A DNA stretch of 64,000 nucleotides from Nonomuraea sp. SBT364 (GCF_001083785.1 NZ_LAVL01000008.1:1-64000), one strand, 5' to 3'. Counted from the first letter of the stretch, positions 40,520-49,632 are shown. The notes: generated from the sequence alone by a model not told the origin. Made by a program: numbers and translations.

Positions 40520-41356
40520 TCACGGCGCGGCGGCGAGCTGCCCGCGGAGTTGGTCGGCATAGGCGCGGGGGTGGGTGGTGTTGCCGTTGTGGCCGCCGGG
40601 GAACTCGACGGGCTCCGTGCCCAGCAGCCCGGCCAGCTCCTGGGCGCAGCGGTAGTCGAAGACGGTTCGCGGTGTGGTGCGGCCTACGGCGGGCACGATC
40701 CGCGTCGGGGTGCCCGCCAGTTCGGTGACCGGCAGGTCGTCGTCGATGACGGCGGTGAAGTCGTGCTCGATGAAGAAGCCGAAGTTGGCGATCCTGGACG
40801 GGGTCATGGGCTGCGGGGTCAGGCCGGGTTCGGCCTGGGAGCCGGCCGGGTCGATGCCCAGCACCCCGGCGATGGCCTTGAGCGCCGGTGCCAGCCCCTC
40901 ACGGCGATACAGCCGCTGGATCTCGGCCAGCTCCGCCTCGTGGTGCGCGCGTCCGGCCGCCGGCAGCAGGCGGGGCGCGACCGGCTCGTGGGCGACGAGG
41001 ACGCCGAGCTGCCCCGGGTGCCGGACGGCCACGTGCAGGCCGATGACCGCGCCCAGGCTGCAGCCGAGCATCAGGGCGGGCTCGTCGGTGAGCGCGGCGA
41101 GCAGGCGGTGGACGTCGTCGCCGTGCTCGGCCATCCGCACGCCGCGAGCGGGGTCGTCCAGCGTGCTGCGGGACAGGCCGCGCCGGTCGTAGGTGACGAC
41201 GGTGTAGTCGTCGGTGAGCCGGCCGACCAGGTCGGCGCTGCGCCCGGCGTCGCCCTCGCCGCTCTGGGAGATCAGCAGCACGGGGCCACGGCCGCGTACT
41301 TCGTAGTGGAGGGTGGCGCCGGGAACGGCCAGCCGGCCTGTCGTCGTGGTGGTCAT
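40520..41356 (-). CDS. Alpha/beta-hydrolase under MarR control
   Basis: Encodes 278 aa from ATG 41356. The oxyanion region is GPVLLISQSGEG, the nucleophile elbow GCSLG carries Ser near residue 100, and the catalytic His is probably in FPGGHNGN near 258. Similar proteins are esterases or haloperoxidase-like hydrolases. It is divergent from a MarR-type regulator at 41405, with a 7-bp inverted repeat between them. It is convergent with the response regulator, only 6 nt away. Confidence 0.88.
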   Translation of the reverse strand: MTTTTTGRLAVPGATLHYEVRGRGPVLLISQSGEGDAGRSADLVGRLTDDYTVVTYDRRGLSRSTLDDPARGVRMAEHGDDVHRLLAALTDEPALMLGCSLGAVIGLHVAVRHPGQLGVLVAHEPVAPRLLPAAGRAHHEAELAEIQRLYRREGLAPALKAIAGVLGIDPAGSQAEPGLTPQPMTPSRIANFGFFIEHDFTAVIDDDLPVTELAGTPTRIVPAVGRTTPRTVFDYRCAQELAGLLGTEPVEFPGGHNGNTTHPRAYADQLRGQLAAAP

Positions 41357-41383
41357 GGGCACGACCATAATCCATCAATTCTG

Positions 41384-41403
41384 ATACATCAAATGAGATG
41401 TAT
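41384..41403. promoter_or_regulatory. MarR-type operator
   Basis: Perfect 7-bp arms ATACATC and GATGTAT are separated by AAATGA. The site ends 1 nt before ATG 41405 of the MarR gene and 27 nt from the hydrolase start, which fits an autorepressor of a divergent pair. Confidence 0.65.
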
Positions 41404-41404
41404 T

Positions 41405-41866
41405 ATGAGCCACATGAATGGAATCGACCTGTTCCTGCTCGGGCGCACGCTGATGAAAATCGGCGAGGACACGCTGCCCACCGAGGGGCTGGGGGAGCAG
41501 CCGGGCAGTGTCCGCACGGTGCTGATCGTGGTCAGCGACGTGCGCGAGCACCCGGACAGCGCGATCAGCGAGATCGTGACGCGTACCGGCCTGCCGCAGA
41601 GCGCCGTGTCGGCGGCGGTGGCCCGGCTCCGCGAGGCCGGCGCCGTCAGCACCGAACCGGACGCGCGCGACCGCCGCCGCCTCCGCGTCCGGCCCGCCCC
41701 GGAGATCTCCGGCCGGGTCGAACAGGTCCGCTCGGCCTCGATCGACGCCGCCCTGGCCAAGGCCCTCGGCACCGGCGACCCGCACCGCGTCGCCGAGGTC
41801 GTCTCACTCCTGGAGGAACTGGGGAGGCACCTGTCCCCTCAGGCCGTCACCCGCCTGCGCGACTGA
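41405..41866 (+). CDS. MarR family regulator
   Basis: Encodes 153 aa from ATG 41405 (ATG 41414 also possible, which would leave more room after the operator). The winged helix reads SAISEIVTRTGLPQSAVSAAVARLREAGAVSTEPDARDRRRLRV (about 52-98). Flanking helices form the dimer interface. It is divergent from the hydrolase gene and probably represses both promoters through the 41384-41403 repeat until an inducer binds. Confidence 0.85.
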   Translation: MSHMNGIDLFLLGRTLMKIGEDTLPTEGLGEQPGSVRTVLIVVSDVREHPDSAISEIVTRTGLPQSAVSAAVARLREAGAVSTEPDARDRRRLRVRPAPEISGRVEQVRSASIDAALAKALGTGDPHRVAEVVSLLEELGRHLSPQAVTRLRD

Positions 41867-41895
41867 TCGGGCCCACCAGCCGGTGATGCAGGGTC

Positions 41896-42090
41896 TTGCG
41901 CTGCCCGACCGGCATGGTCGACGTCTGGGAGGCCGTCTCACCCGGGATCGTCGAGCAGCTCACCGCGCGTACCTCTCTGCGGCGCGCGGTCACGCCCGGG
42001 GAGATCGCCGAGACCGCCGCGTGGCTGCTCAGCGAGCGTTCCTCCTACGTGACCGGGGTGGTGCTGCGGGTGGACGGCGGCCTCGGCTGA
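41896..42090 (+). pseudogene. C-terminal remnant of a short-chain dehydrogenase (SDR)
   Basis: About 65 codons match only the last quarter of an SDR: VTPGEIAETAAWLLSERSSYVTGVVLRVDGGLG, the conserved C-terminal SDR ending, preceded by a PG-type loop (AVSPGIVEQLTART). The nucleotide-binding GxxxGxG and the YxxxK catalytic motif are absent, and the upstream DNA is the MarR gene. It is an inert fragment. It is the only content of the 240-nt gap. Confidence 0.75.
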
Positions 42091-42106
42091 GCCCGGCGAA
42101 CGGCCG

Positions 42107-43012
42107 TCAGCGCTCACCCGCGGCCTGCGAGGCGACGCGCCGGATGGCCTGGACGGCCACATCGGGCTGGTCGACGTAGATGTAGTGCCCGCTCTTCTCG
42201 GCCGTGCTCAGCTTGCTGCTGCCGGACACCGCCAGCCACTTGCGCTGGCCGGCGGTCCACGCCTGCTCCAGGCGCGGCCCGTACGTGGGGACGGCGGCCA
42301 GGTACGGCTGCCCGTGCTTGATCACCTCGACCGGGATGTCCCCGGCGGAACGCACCTTCCCGTCGGTGATGACGAGCTTCTCCGGGTTCTCGCCCCGGAA
42401 GATCGCGACGTTCTGGGCGAGCAGCTCGGCCGCCGGGCCCGTGGCCGACTTGGGGATCGTCTTCGTGATGTCCTCGACCATCGTGGGCGGCGTGGCGTCC
42501 ATCAGGACCAGCCCCTTGACCCTGTCCTGATGGGCGGGGGCGTACCTGGCGGCGATCAGGCCGCCCAGCGAGTGACCGGCCAGGACGACCGGGTTGTCAC
42601 CGGCGACCCGGTCGAGCACCCCGGTCAGGATCTTCCCGGTGCTGGAGAAGCTCTGCGGGCCCTCCGGCTGGTCACTCGCGCCCGAGCCGAGCCGGTCGTA
42701 GGAGCAGACCCGGTTCTTCTCGCCCAGCGTCTTCTGCAGGGCGGCCAGCTTGTCCAGCCCGTCACCCGCGCCGTGCAGCAGGACGACGACCGGCTCGCCT
42801 TCCGCCACGTCCCCCGAACAGGACACGTTCACCGACCGGCCCGCGACCTCGATCTTCTGGGGTCCGGAGATCGGGGCGGCCTCGGCCTTCCGCGTGGCGG
42901 GGGCGAGCGGGTCCCAGTTGTCCATCGAGTCGCTGTCGCAGCCGGCGAGGCCCGCGCCGGCCACGGTGATGCACAGTGCGGCCACGACGGTTGCCTTGAG
43001 CCTGCGGGGCAA
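42107..43012 (-). CDS. Alpha/beta-hydrolase lipoprotein
   Basis: Encodes 301 aa. I choose TTG 43012 (PRRLKATVVAALC) because GGAGGA lies just upstream, although spacing is short; the longer frame from 43051 lacks a site. The signal peptide ends in lipobox LAGC, so it should be anchored outside. The core has VVLLHGAGDG (oxyanion), AGHSLGG (nucleophile) and SGHYIYVDQP (histidine). It is an exported esterase or peptidase of unknown substrate. It is divergent from a two-component pair. Confidence 0.85.
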   Translation of the reverse strand: MPRRLKATVVAALCITVAGAGLAGCDSDSMDNWDPLAPATRKAEAAPISGPQKIEVAGRSVNVSCSGDVAEGEPVVVLLHGAGDGLDKLAALQKTLGEKNRVCSYDRLGSGASDQPEGPQSFSSTGKILTGVLDRVAGDNPVVLAGHSLGGLIAARYAPAHQDRVKGLVLMDATPPTMVEDITKTIPKSATGPAAELLAQNVAIFRGENPEKLVITDGKVRSAGDIPVEVIKHGQPYLAAVPTYGPRLEQAWTAGQRKWLAVSGSSKLSTAEKSGHYIYVDQPDVAVQAIRRVASQAAGER

Positions 43013-43161
43013 GAGGTCCTCCAGTGAGAGATTCGACGCCGGGTCGGCCACGCGGCGTGGCCATGCCGAAACGCTAGGGAATCGGCGGTTCCGGAATCAT
43101 CACCGCACGGAGGACAATCGGCTGTAGCTCGCACGGGGGACACGACCGCTAAGATCGCCCG

Positions 43162-44316
43162 ATGAGCGATCTCCGCCGGGTCCAGGACCTGTGGCGGCGG
43201 TGCGACGTCACGGTACGTGATCTTCCGTTAGCGCTGCTGCTGACCGTCGCCTCGCTCCTGCCGGCGTTCCAGGGCAACGGGACCGAGATGGGCGGCCTGC
43301 CGACCCGGCCCTACGACGTGCTGGCCGTCGCTGTGGTGGCCCTCGAATGCCTCCCCCTCGCCGTACGCCGGCGGTGGCCGGCCCTCTGCCTCGTCCTGGT
43401 GTCGCTCGGCTTCGCCCTCGACCAGTTCTTCGCGTATCACGCGCTGGCGGGCACCGCCCTGCCGATCGCGCTCATCAGCGCCGGTGCCCACCTGGAACGC
43501 CGCCGGCGCCTCACCGCGATCCTCATGTCCGCCGCGTACCTGCCGTTCCTCTTCGTGCTCGACCGGCTCGGCTCGAACGAGGTGCCGGCCGACCTCGCGG
43601 TGTTCTACCTCGCGCTGGTGCTCGCCTGGGGCATCGGGGCCTGGCTGCGCTCCACCCGGGCCGCCGAGGCCGAACGCCGCCGCCACGTCGCCGAGGCCAC
43701 CCGCGCCGCCGAACGCACCCGCATCGCCCGCGAGTTGCACGACGTCGTCACCCATCACGTGACGGCGATGGTCGTGCAGGCCGAGGCGGCACGCTACCTG
43801 ACGGCCTCGCCCGATCGCCTCGACGCGACCTTGAGCGCGGTCACCGACACCGGCCGGCGAGCCATCGGCGACCTGCGGCACCTGCTCGACCTGCTCAAGG
43901 CCGACCACGACAGCGACGCCACGACCCCGTCCGCCGGCGACCTGCGCACGCTCGTGGAGCAGACGCGCCGCACCGGGCAGCCACTGGAGTTCACCGAGGA
44001 GGGCGAGCCCGCGGAGCCGGTGGGCAGCGCCGAGTTCGTGGCCTACCGGGTCGTGCAGGAAGCCCTGACGAATGCCCTCAAGTACGCCCATGGCAGTCGC
44101 ACCGAGGTCCGTGTGCGCCATGGCGACAAGGAGATCAGCGTGGCGGTCAGCACCGATGGTTCCGGCTCGCGGACCCGCTCCGCCGGTGGGAGCGGGCGGG
44201 GCCTGGCCGGGCTCCGCGAGCGGGTCGACGCCCTGGGCGGTGAGTTCAGCGCCGACCCGCAGGCGGACGGCGGCTTCGTGGTACGGGCCCGCATCCCCGC
44301 GGGGAGCCCGTCATGA
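43162..44316 (+). CDS. Sensor histidine kinase, NarL/DesK type
   Basis: Encodes 384 aa. Four to five membrane segments occupy about 20-160. The phosphoacceptor box is IARELHDVVTHHV with H193, and the ATPase has VAYRVVQEALTNALKYA and GRGLAGLRERV. There is no periplasmic domain, so the stimulus is likely membrane-borne. Its stop overlaps the regulator start (ATGA). It resembles the kinase at 38709 in layout, which suggests a paralogous system. Confidence 0.92.
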   Translation: MSDLRRVQDLWRRCDVTVRDLPLALLLTVASLLPAFQGNGTEMGGLPTRPYDVLAVAVVALECLPLAVRRRWPALCLVLVSLGFALDQFFAYHALAGTALPIALISAGAHLERRRRLTAILMSAAYLPFLFVLDRLGSNEVPADLAVFYLALVLAWGIGAWLRSTRAAEAERRRHVAEATRAAERTRIARELHDVVTHHVTAMVVQAEAARYLTASPDRLDATLSAVTDTGRRAIGDLRHLLDLLKADHDSDATTPSAGDLRTLVEQTRRTGQPLEFTEEGEPAEPVGSAEFVAYRVVQEALTNALKYAHGSRTEVRVRHGDKEISVAVSTDGSGSRTRSAGGSGRGLAGLRERVDALGGEFSADPQADGGFVVRARIPAGSPS

Positions 44317-44972
44317 GCGCCCCGGTCAGAGTCCTGGTCTGCGACGATCAGGCGCTGATCCGCACCGGATTCTCCACGATCATCGACGCGCAGCCCGACC
44401 TGGAGGTGGTGGGGGAGTGCGGCGACGGCCGCGCCGCGGTCGAGCTCGCCCGTGAACTGCGCCCCGACCTCGTCGTGATGGACGTGCGGATGCCGGTGCT
44501 CGACGGCATCGAGGCGACCCGCCTGCTGGCCGGCGCCGGGGTCGCGGATCCCGTCAAGGTGCTCGTGGTGACGACGTTCAACCTCGACGAGTACGTGTAC
44601 GAGGCGCTGCGCGCCGGGGCGAGCGGGTTCCTGCTCAAGGACGCCCCGCCGGCGCAGCTGCTGCACGGCATCCGCACCGTCGCCACCGGCGCCGCGCTGC
44701 TGGCCCCCGAGGTGACGCGGCGACTCGTCGGCAGGTACGCGGCGCGCATCCGGCCCGCCGACGACACGCCGGCCGACCCCGCGCTGACCCCCCGCGAGCT
44801 GGAGGTGCTGCGCCTCCTCGCCGACGGCCGGTCCAACAGCGAGATCGCCGCGACGCTGGTGATCAGCCAGGAGACCGTGAAGACGTACGTGTCGCGCATC
44901 CTCACCAAGCTCGACCTGCGTGACCGCGTGCAGGCGGTGGTCTACGCCTACCGCCGCGGCCTGGTGACCTGA
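44313..44972 (+). CDS. Response regulator, NarL/FixJ type
   Basis: Encodes 219 aa. The receiver has DD at 11-12, D57 in LVVMDVRMP and LLKDAPP. The LuxR helix-turn-helix is LTPRELEVLRLLADGRSNSEIAATLVISQETVKTYVSRIL near 155-200. It is coupled by ATGA overlap to the kinase. Targets are unknown; the divergent hydrolase lipoprotein is the closest candidate. Confidence 0.93.
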   Translation: MSAPVRVLVCDDQALIRTGFSTIIDAQPDLEVVGECGDGRAAVELARELRPDLVVMDVRMPVLDGIEATRLLAGAGVADPVKVLVVTTFNLDEYVYEALRAGASGFLLKDAPPAQLLHGIRTVATGAALLAPEVTRRLVGRYAARIRPADDTPADPALTPRELEVLRLLADGRSNSEIAATLVISQETVKTYVSRILTKLDLRDRVQAVVYAYRRGLVT

Positions 44973-44991
44973 CACGCGCCGCTCTCGATGG

Positions 44992-46158
44992 TCAGCCGGC
45001 CGGGGGCAGGATGCTTCCCGCACCGAACTGCCGGCGCAGGACGGGCGCGAACGCGTGGCGGGTGATGACCCGGTTGGCCACGTTCTGGGCGGTCAGACCG
45101 GCCCGGGTGGCGGGCAGCAGCATCCGGGCGAACAGGAGCGCATTGCGCTGGCGGCGCCGCACTTCGGGACGCATCCGCGCCTGGTAGCGGGCGAACGCCC
45201 GCTCGTGCCCGGGCTCCGCCGCCAGCGCTTCGGCCAGCGTGTACGCCCCGGCCATCGCCATGGACACGCCCTGAGCCGACACCATGGTCATGCAGCCGCA
45301 GGCGTCTCCGACCAGGGCCACCCGGCCGCGATGCCAGGCGGGCATCACGACCTGGGACATCGCGTCCATGAAGATGGACTCCCCGGCGGGGGCGTCGGCC
45401 AGCAGCGACGGGGTGAGCCAGCCCGCGCCGTCGAACAACGTCCGCAGCAGTCCCGGGCGCCGGTCGCGCGGGACGCTCGCGCCACGCGGCGAGCGGAACA
45501 GCAGCAGGGTGACCAGCCGGCCGGGCTCGCCGCCGGGGTAGACGACGACCTGGCGCCCGGGCTCGGTGTAGTGGGCTCGCACGCGGCCCCAGCCGTAGCG
45601 GTCGGTCACCGGGTAGGAGGCCAGGTGGCAGCCGAGATGGCGGACGAACCGCGGCTCCGGGCCGAACACGAGCTCCCGCGTCCGCGAATGGACGCCGTCG
45701 GCCCCCACGAGCAGATCGAAGCGTTCGCTGCCACCGCCGGTGAAGCCGACCTCCACAGCCGCGCCGGTGTCGCGGACCTCGGCGATGCTGTCCGCGAAGC
45801 GGAGCTCCACCTGGCCGGCGACGGCGTCGAGCAGGGCGCCCTCCAGCGTGGTGTGCATCAGCGGCAGGTGTGGCCCCTGGATGACCCGCTCCAGCAGCGC
45901 CGCCGTCAGCCGGGCCGCGGGGCGGCCGGAGGCGTCGACGAACTCGACCGAGTCGATCGGCAGCCGGTGCGGCGTCAGCCGGTCGAGGAGACCCATGCGG
46001 GAGGCCACGTCGTGGCCGGTGCCGAAGAAGTCGACCCCGTAACCGCCCAGGCGGCCGTGCGGCGCGCGTTCCACCACCACCGGCTCGATGCCGCGGCGCC
46101 GCAGCCAGTACGCCAGCGTGAGCCCCGCGATGCCGGCGCCGCTGATGAGGACCCTCAC
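44992..46158 (-). CDS. FAD-dependent monooxygenase (PHBH/UbiH type)
   Basis: Encodes 388 aa from GTG 46158, which overlaps the TGA of the TetR gene (GTGA). The dinucleotide motif is ISGAGIAGLTLAYWL, the DG motif LLVGADGVHSRT near 150, and the GD motif RVALVGDACGCMTMVSAQG near 275-293. The stretch YGVDFFGTGHDVASRMGLLD is typical of actinobacterial drug- or polyketide-modifying members. It forms one transcript with its TetR regulator, which binds upstream. Confidence 0.9.
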   Translation of the reverse strand: MRVLISGAGIAGLTLAYWLRRRGIEPVVVERAPHGRLGGYGVDFFGTGHDVASRMGLLDRLTPHRLPIDSVEFVDASGRPAARLTAALLERVIQGPHLPLMHTTLEGALLDAVAGQVELRFADSIAEVRDTGAAVEVGFTGGGSERFDLLVGADGVHSRTRELVFGPEPRFVRHLGCHLASYPVTDRYGWGRVRAHYTEPGRQVVVYPGGEPGRLVTLLLFRSPRGASVPRDRRPGLLRTLFDGAGWLTPSLLADAPAGESIFMDAMSQVVMPAWHRGRVALVGDACGCMTMVSAQGVSMAMAGAYTLAEALAAEPGHERAFARYQARMRPEVRRRQRNALLFARMLLPATRAGLTAQNVANRVITRHAFAPVLRRQFGAGSILPPAG

Positions 46159-46751
46159 GTCCCCTCCCCCGGCAGGAGACGCTCCGTCACGGCCAGGGCC
46201 TCGTCCACGGGCAGCTCGCCATCGATCATGTGGTGCAGCATCAGCCCGTCGATCGCGGCGACGATCAACGTGGCGATCCCGATCGACTCGGCCGGCGACC
46301 AGCCGGGGTGCAGCAGGCCGAGGCGGTCGGCGATCTGCCGCCGGGCCCGGCGGAGCTCGTCGCGCAGCACGGCCCCCAGGGCTGGGTCGCGGGTCGCTCC
46401 GGTGATCAGCTCCGCGGCCAGCCGGGACGCCGGCTCGTCTCCGGGGGTGCGCGGCAGCAGGGTCCGGACGGTGGCCAGCGCGGCCCGTTCGTCGCCGGCG
46501 CCGAGCAGCTGCTCGACCAGCGGGTTGACGAGCTGATCGGTGGCCCGCCGGAAGATCGCCGCGTGCAGGCCGGGCAGGCCGCCGAAGTGGTAGTGGATCA
46601 GGCCGGGATTGGTGCCTGCGCGCTCGGCCACGGCCCGCGCGGTGACGCCGGGCCACCCTTGCTCGCTCAGGAGAGCGATGCCGGCCTCCATCAGCTGGTC
46701 GCGGCGCCGGTCACCGCGAGGCGAATTTGGTCGCTCGGCCAAGTTGGTCAT
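46155..46751 (-). CDS. TetR family regulator
   Basis: Encodes 198 aa starting MTNLAERPNSPRGDRRRDQL. The helix-turn-helix is VTARAVAERAGTNPGLIHYHFGGLPGLH (about 35-62), and the C-terminus is helical with GELPVDEALAV. It is the first gene of an operon with the FAD monooxygenase. A perfect 7-bp inverted repeat lies across its own start codon, so autorepression is likely. Confidence 0.9.
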   Translation of the reverse strand: MTNLAERPNSPRGDRRRDQLMEAGIALLSEQGWPGVTARAVAERAGTNPGLIHYHFGGLPGLHAAIFRRATDQLVNPLVEQLLGAGDERAALATVRTLLPRTPGDEPASRLAAELITGATRDPALGAVLRDELRRARRQIADRLGLLHPGWSPAESIGIATLIVAAIDGLMLHHMIDGELPVDEALAVTERLLPGEGT

Positions 46752-46762
46752 ACGGCCAACTT
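46741..46762. promoter_or_regulatory. TetR-type operator overlapping regulator start
   Basis: Perfect 7-bp arms AAGTTGG (46741-46747) and CCAACTT (46756-46762) flank 8 bp. The ATG of the TetR gene (46749-46751) is inside the site, so binding would block both transcription and access to the start. Confidence 0.65.
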
Positions 46763-46830
46763 AGCACCCGCCCTGCCATGCCTCGACACAGTGGGAATTC
46801 CGGCCCGGCGATGGGGCATAGTGATGGGCC

Positions 46831-48198
46831 ATGGCGAGAAAGCTCGGCCTCGTGCTCGTGTCGCTGGCGCTCACCGGCTGCTCCGCCTCCGGCCCGGCCG
46901 CCTCCCCTCCCGCCACGTCACCGCCCGTACCGTCGGCGTCCGTCACGTCGCCGCCCGCCACGCCAGCGCCTGTGCCGTCCGACGTGCCTCCGCCGGTCGC
47001 GGTCACCCCGGCCGTTTCGCCGCCCTCGCCGCCTCGGTGCGACGGTGAGGCGGAGCCCGGCGATCTGAACGGCGACGGGTATGCCGACCTCGCCTTCATC
47101 TGGAGGGGTGAGAAGGGCGAGCCGCTGGAGCGGAGTCAGCTCGTGGTGGTGCACGGATCGGCGCGCGGGCCCGACCCGTCCACGGCGCACGTCGCCGGTG
47201 CGGGCAGCATGTCCGGCGAGGTGGTCCCGCAGCTCGCGGATCTCGACGGCGACGGTTGCGCCGACGTCGTCATTCCGGACGGCACGCTGTCGATCTTCTG
47301 GAGCGGCCGGGGCCGGGCGACCGTTCTGCCGTACGGTCACAACTCCGGCGTGGCCGACCTCGACGGGGACGACGCGATCGACATCCTGACGGTCAGGTCG
47401 CCCGACGACGGGAGCACGGCCGGCTCCCGGCTCGTTCTCCTGCACGGTCCCTTCACCAGGTCCGGCGAACCGGCCCGCGAGACGAGCCGGCCGCTTCCCG
47501 AAGGCGAATGGCCCGGCCGGATGGTCACCGATCGGCACGGGTCCGGCGCCGTGCTGTACGGGCCCGACGACGGTGAGCAGGCGCCCGCCTGGCTCCTGAC
47601 CGGCGACGAGTTCCGTGAAGTGGGCAGGGGGAGCTCGGCCGTGTTCGGCGACTTCGACGGCGACGGACGCCGCGACGTGGCGATCGGCGACAGCGGGGCG
47701 CGCAACAACGAGCCCGGCTACGAGACGGAGGCCCCGTCGGTCGAGAGCATCACCCGCGTCTTCTACGGCCGTGACCGCGAACCGCAGGTGCTCACCGGTG
47801 TCCGGGGCAGCCTGGCCGCCGGTGACCTGAACGGCGACGGCCTGGACGACCTCGTCTCCGGCGAGGTCGTCGGCAAGACCGCCCGGATCACCGGCAAGGC
47901 GGAGATCCTCACCGGCTCCCCCGAGGGCCTGCGCCGCCCCGGCGTGTTCGCCACCCACCAGGGACCCGACCGGACTCCCGCCGGCAAGCGCCTCAAGGAG
48001 TGGCAGCGCGGCGCCGTGCAGACCTGGTCGATCGCCGACCACGACGGCGACGGCAAGGACGAGCTGCTCCGCGTCTGGCGCGGCGGCCTCGACCTCGCCC
48101 GCTTCTGGCGGCTCGACGCCGAGGGCGTGACCCGGCAGGTCTTCGACCTGGAAGCCATGGCCGGCCGGGGCAGTCAGGGCCCGGCGAGCCGGTGGTAG
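46831..48198 (+). CDS. FG-GAP/VCBS repeat lipoprotein
   Basis: Encodes 455 aa. Lipobox LTGC with Cys17 is followed by a Pro/Ser/Thr-rich linker of about 50 residues. At least five calcium-binding-like repeats follow (LNGDGYADLAF, LDGDGCADVVI, LDGDDAIDILT, FDGDGRRDVAI, LNGDGLDDLVS, HDGDGKDELLR), as in integrin-type beta-propellers. It is an outward-facing, membrane-anchored binding protein of unknown ligand. Its 3' end overlaps the flavin reductase gene tail to tail by 25 nt. Confidence 0.88.
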   Translation: MARKLGLVLVSLALTGCSASGPAASPPATSPPVPSASVTSPPATPAPVPSDVPPPVAVTPAVSPPSPPRCDGEAEPGDLNGDGYADLAFIWRGEKGEPLERSQLVVVHGSARGPDPSTAHVAGAGSMSGEVVPQLADLDGDGCADVVIPDGTLSIFWSGRGRATVLPYGHNSGVADLDGDDAIDILTVRSPDDGSTAGSRLVLLHGPFTRSGEPARETSRPLPEGEWPGRMVTDRHGSGAVLYGPDDGEQAPAWLLTGDEFREVGRGSSAVFGDFDGDGRRDVAIGDSGARNNEPGYETEAPSVESITRVFYGRDREPQVLTGVRGSLAAGDLNGDGLDDLVSGEVVGKTARITGKAEILTGSPEGLRRPGVFATHQGPDRTPAGKRLKEWQRGAVQTWSIADHDGDGKDELLRVWRGGLDLARFWRLDAEGVTRQVFDLEAMAGRGSQGPASRW

Positions 48199-48659
48199 GC
48201 GCGTCCGGCGTACACCAGCGGTTCCCCGGTGGCGCGCAGGTGGTGCACCTCCTCGACGCTGCCGAGGAAGAGCGTGTGGTCGGCGGCGGGCACGGTCCCG
48301 GTGACCGTGCAGTCCATCGCGGCCAGCGCGCCGGCCAGGACCGCGTTGCCGGAACGGGGGGAGGGCGACCATCCCACGCCGGTGAACTCGCTCTCCCCGA
48401 CGGGACGCTCCCCGGCGAAGTGCGCCGCCAGGGTGCTCTGGCCGGTGGCGAGCAGGTTGGCGGTGAAGCTCCGGTTCTCCATGATGAGCTGGTGGGTACG
48501 GCTGCGCCGGCTCAGGGACACCAGGAGCGTCGGCGGTTCCAGCGACACGGACAGGAGGCTGCTGATCGTGACGCCGTGCGGTCCCGTGGCGGACCGGGTG
48601 GTGACGACGGCGACGCCGGTGGGCCACTGCCGCATCACGGCCCGCATCCGGGTGCTCAC
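48174..48659 (-). CDS. Flavin reductase-like split-barrel protein
   Basis: Encodes 161 aa from GTG 48659, which overlaps the LLM oxidoreductase stop (GTGA). MRQWPTGVAVVTTRSATGPHGVTISSLLSVSLEPPTLLVSL is the characteristic N-terminus of the HpaC/FRP-like flavin reductases. ENRSFTANLLATGQ and CTVTGTVPAADHTLFLGSV follow. It should supply reduced FMN to the upstream luciferase-like enzyme. Together they would make a two-component monooxygenase. Confidence 0.9.
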   Translation of the reverse strand: MSTRMRAVMRQWPTGVAVVTTRSATGPHGVTISSLLSVSLEPPTLLVSLSRRSRTHQLIMENRSFTANLLATGQSTLAAHFAGERPVGESEFTGVGWSPSPRSGNAVLAGALAAMDCTVTGTVPAADHTLFLGSVEEVHHLRATGEPLVYAGRAYHRLAGP

Positions 48660-49621
48660 CACGCGGCTGCCTGGGGCGCGGCGGTCCCCAGGGCCGGGAA
48701 GTGGGGCAGCACCTCCTCGCCGAGCTGGGCGATGACCTCGCCGGCGGGCCGCCTGCCGTGCTGCACCCCCAGGGCGCCGTGGTTGACGCCGGCGTCCTGC
48801 CAGCGTCCGAGAAGTTCCAGCAGGCCCTGGGTCCCGGTACGCAGGACGAAGCCGCCGCGCAGCGGGGTGGGCGGGTGCAGCGGATCTTCGGCCAGGTCGA
48901 TCCATTCGTTGGTGGCCACCGGCTTGAACGCGCCCGAGGGGATCAGGCCGCGCCAGGCCGCCGCCTTCTTGCCCAGCGCGATCGGGCCGTCAGCCGTCGC
49001 GGTGGCGCCCGGGTAGATCAGCCACCCGTCGGCGTGCTCGGCGATCCACTCCAGAGGCTGCTGGGACGAGCCCGTCACCAGCAGCGGGATGTGCCCGTGC
49101 ACCGGTTTGGGAAGCAGCTCCACGCCGGACGCGGAGGGCCGGAGCAGGTCGCGGAAGGAGTCCACCGCGTCCCTGTATCGCCGGCCGCGGCCGTCGAAGT
49201 CGACACCGTAGGCGGGGAACTCGCTGGGCCGGTCGCCGGACGCGGCCCCGAGCACCAGGCGGCCTCCGGAGAGATGATCGATGGAGGCGGCCTGTTTGGC
49301 CAGGTCGATGGGATGCCGCAGGCTGAAGATCACGCTGCCCGTGGCCAGGGTGATCCGCGAGGTGTGCGCGGCCAGCCAGGTCAGCGCGGACCAGGGGTCG
49401 TACACCTGCCCGACGTCCCCGAAACTCGTGTCCGCCAGCGGGATGTCCCTGACCCATACGGCGGCGAAGCCCGCCCGTTCGGCCTCCTGGACCAGCGCGC
49501 TCTGCCCGCGCAACGCCGCCATGTCGCCGGTATAGGGCCACAACGGCAGGAACAGCCCGACCGTCAGCCGGCCGTGCGCGAACATGCGGTCGAAGCCGAC
49601 GTGGGCAGTTCGGTCACTCAT
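48656..49621 (-). CDS. Luciferase-like (LLM class) flavin-dependent oxidoreductase
   Basis: Encodes 321 aa from ATG 49621 (MSDRTAHVGFDRMFAHGRLT). TIM-barrel landmarks include AERAGFAAVWVRDIPL, TLATGSVIFSLRHPIDLAKQAASIDHLSGGRLVLGA and PLLVTGSSQQPLEWIAEHADGW. The GTGA overlap with a flavin reductase indicates a reduced-FMN-using monooxygenase; an F420-dependent role is the alternative. It is divergent from a TetR gene across a 22-bp perfect inverted repeat, so expression is probably induced by its substrate. Confidence 0.9.
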   Translation of the reverse strand: MSDRTAHVGFDRMFAHGRLTVGLFLPLWPYTGDMAALRGQSALVQEAERAGFAAVWVRDIPLADTSFGDVGQVYDPWSALTWLAAHTSRITLATGSVIFSLRHPIDLAKQAASIDHLSGGRLVLGAASGDRPSEFPAYGVDFDGRGRRYRDAVDSFRDLLRPSASGVELLPKPVHGHIPLLVTGSSQQPLEWIAEHADGWLIYPGATATADGPIALGKKAAAWRGLIPSGAFKPVATNEWIDLAEDPLHPPTPLRGGFVLRTGTQGLLELLGRWQDAGVNHGALGVQHGRRPAGEVIAQLGEEVLPHFPALGTAAPQAAAW

Positions 49622-49632
49622 GACGACCCTCT

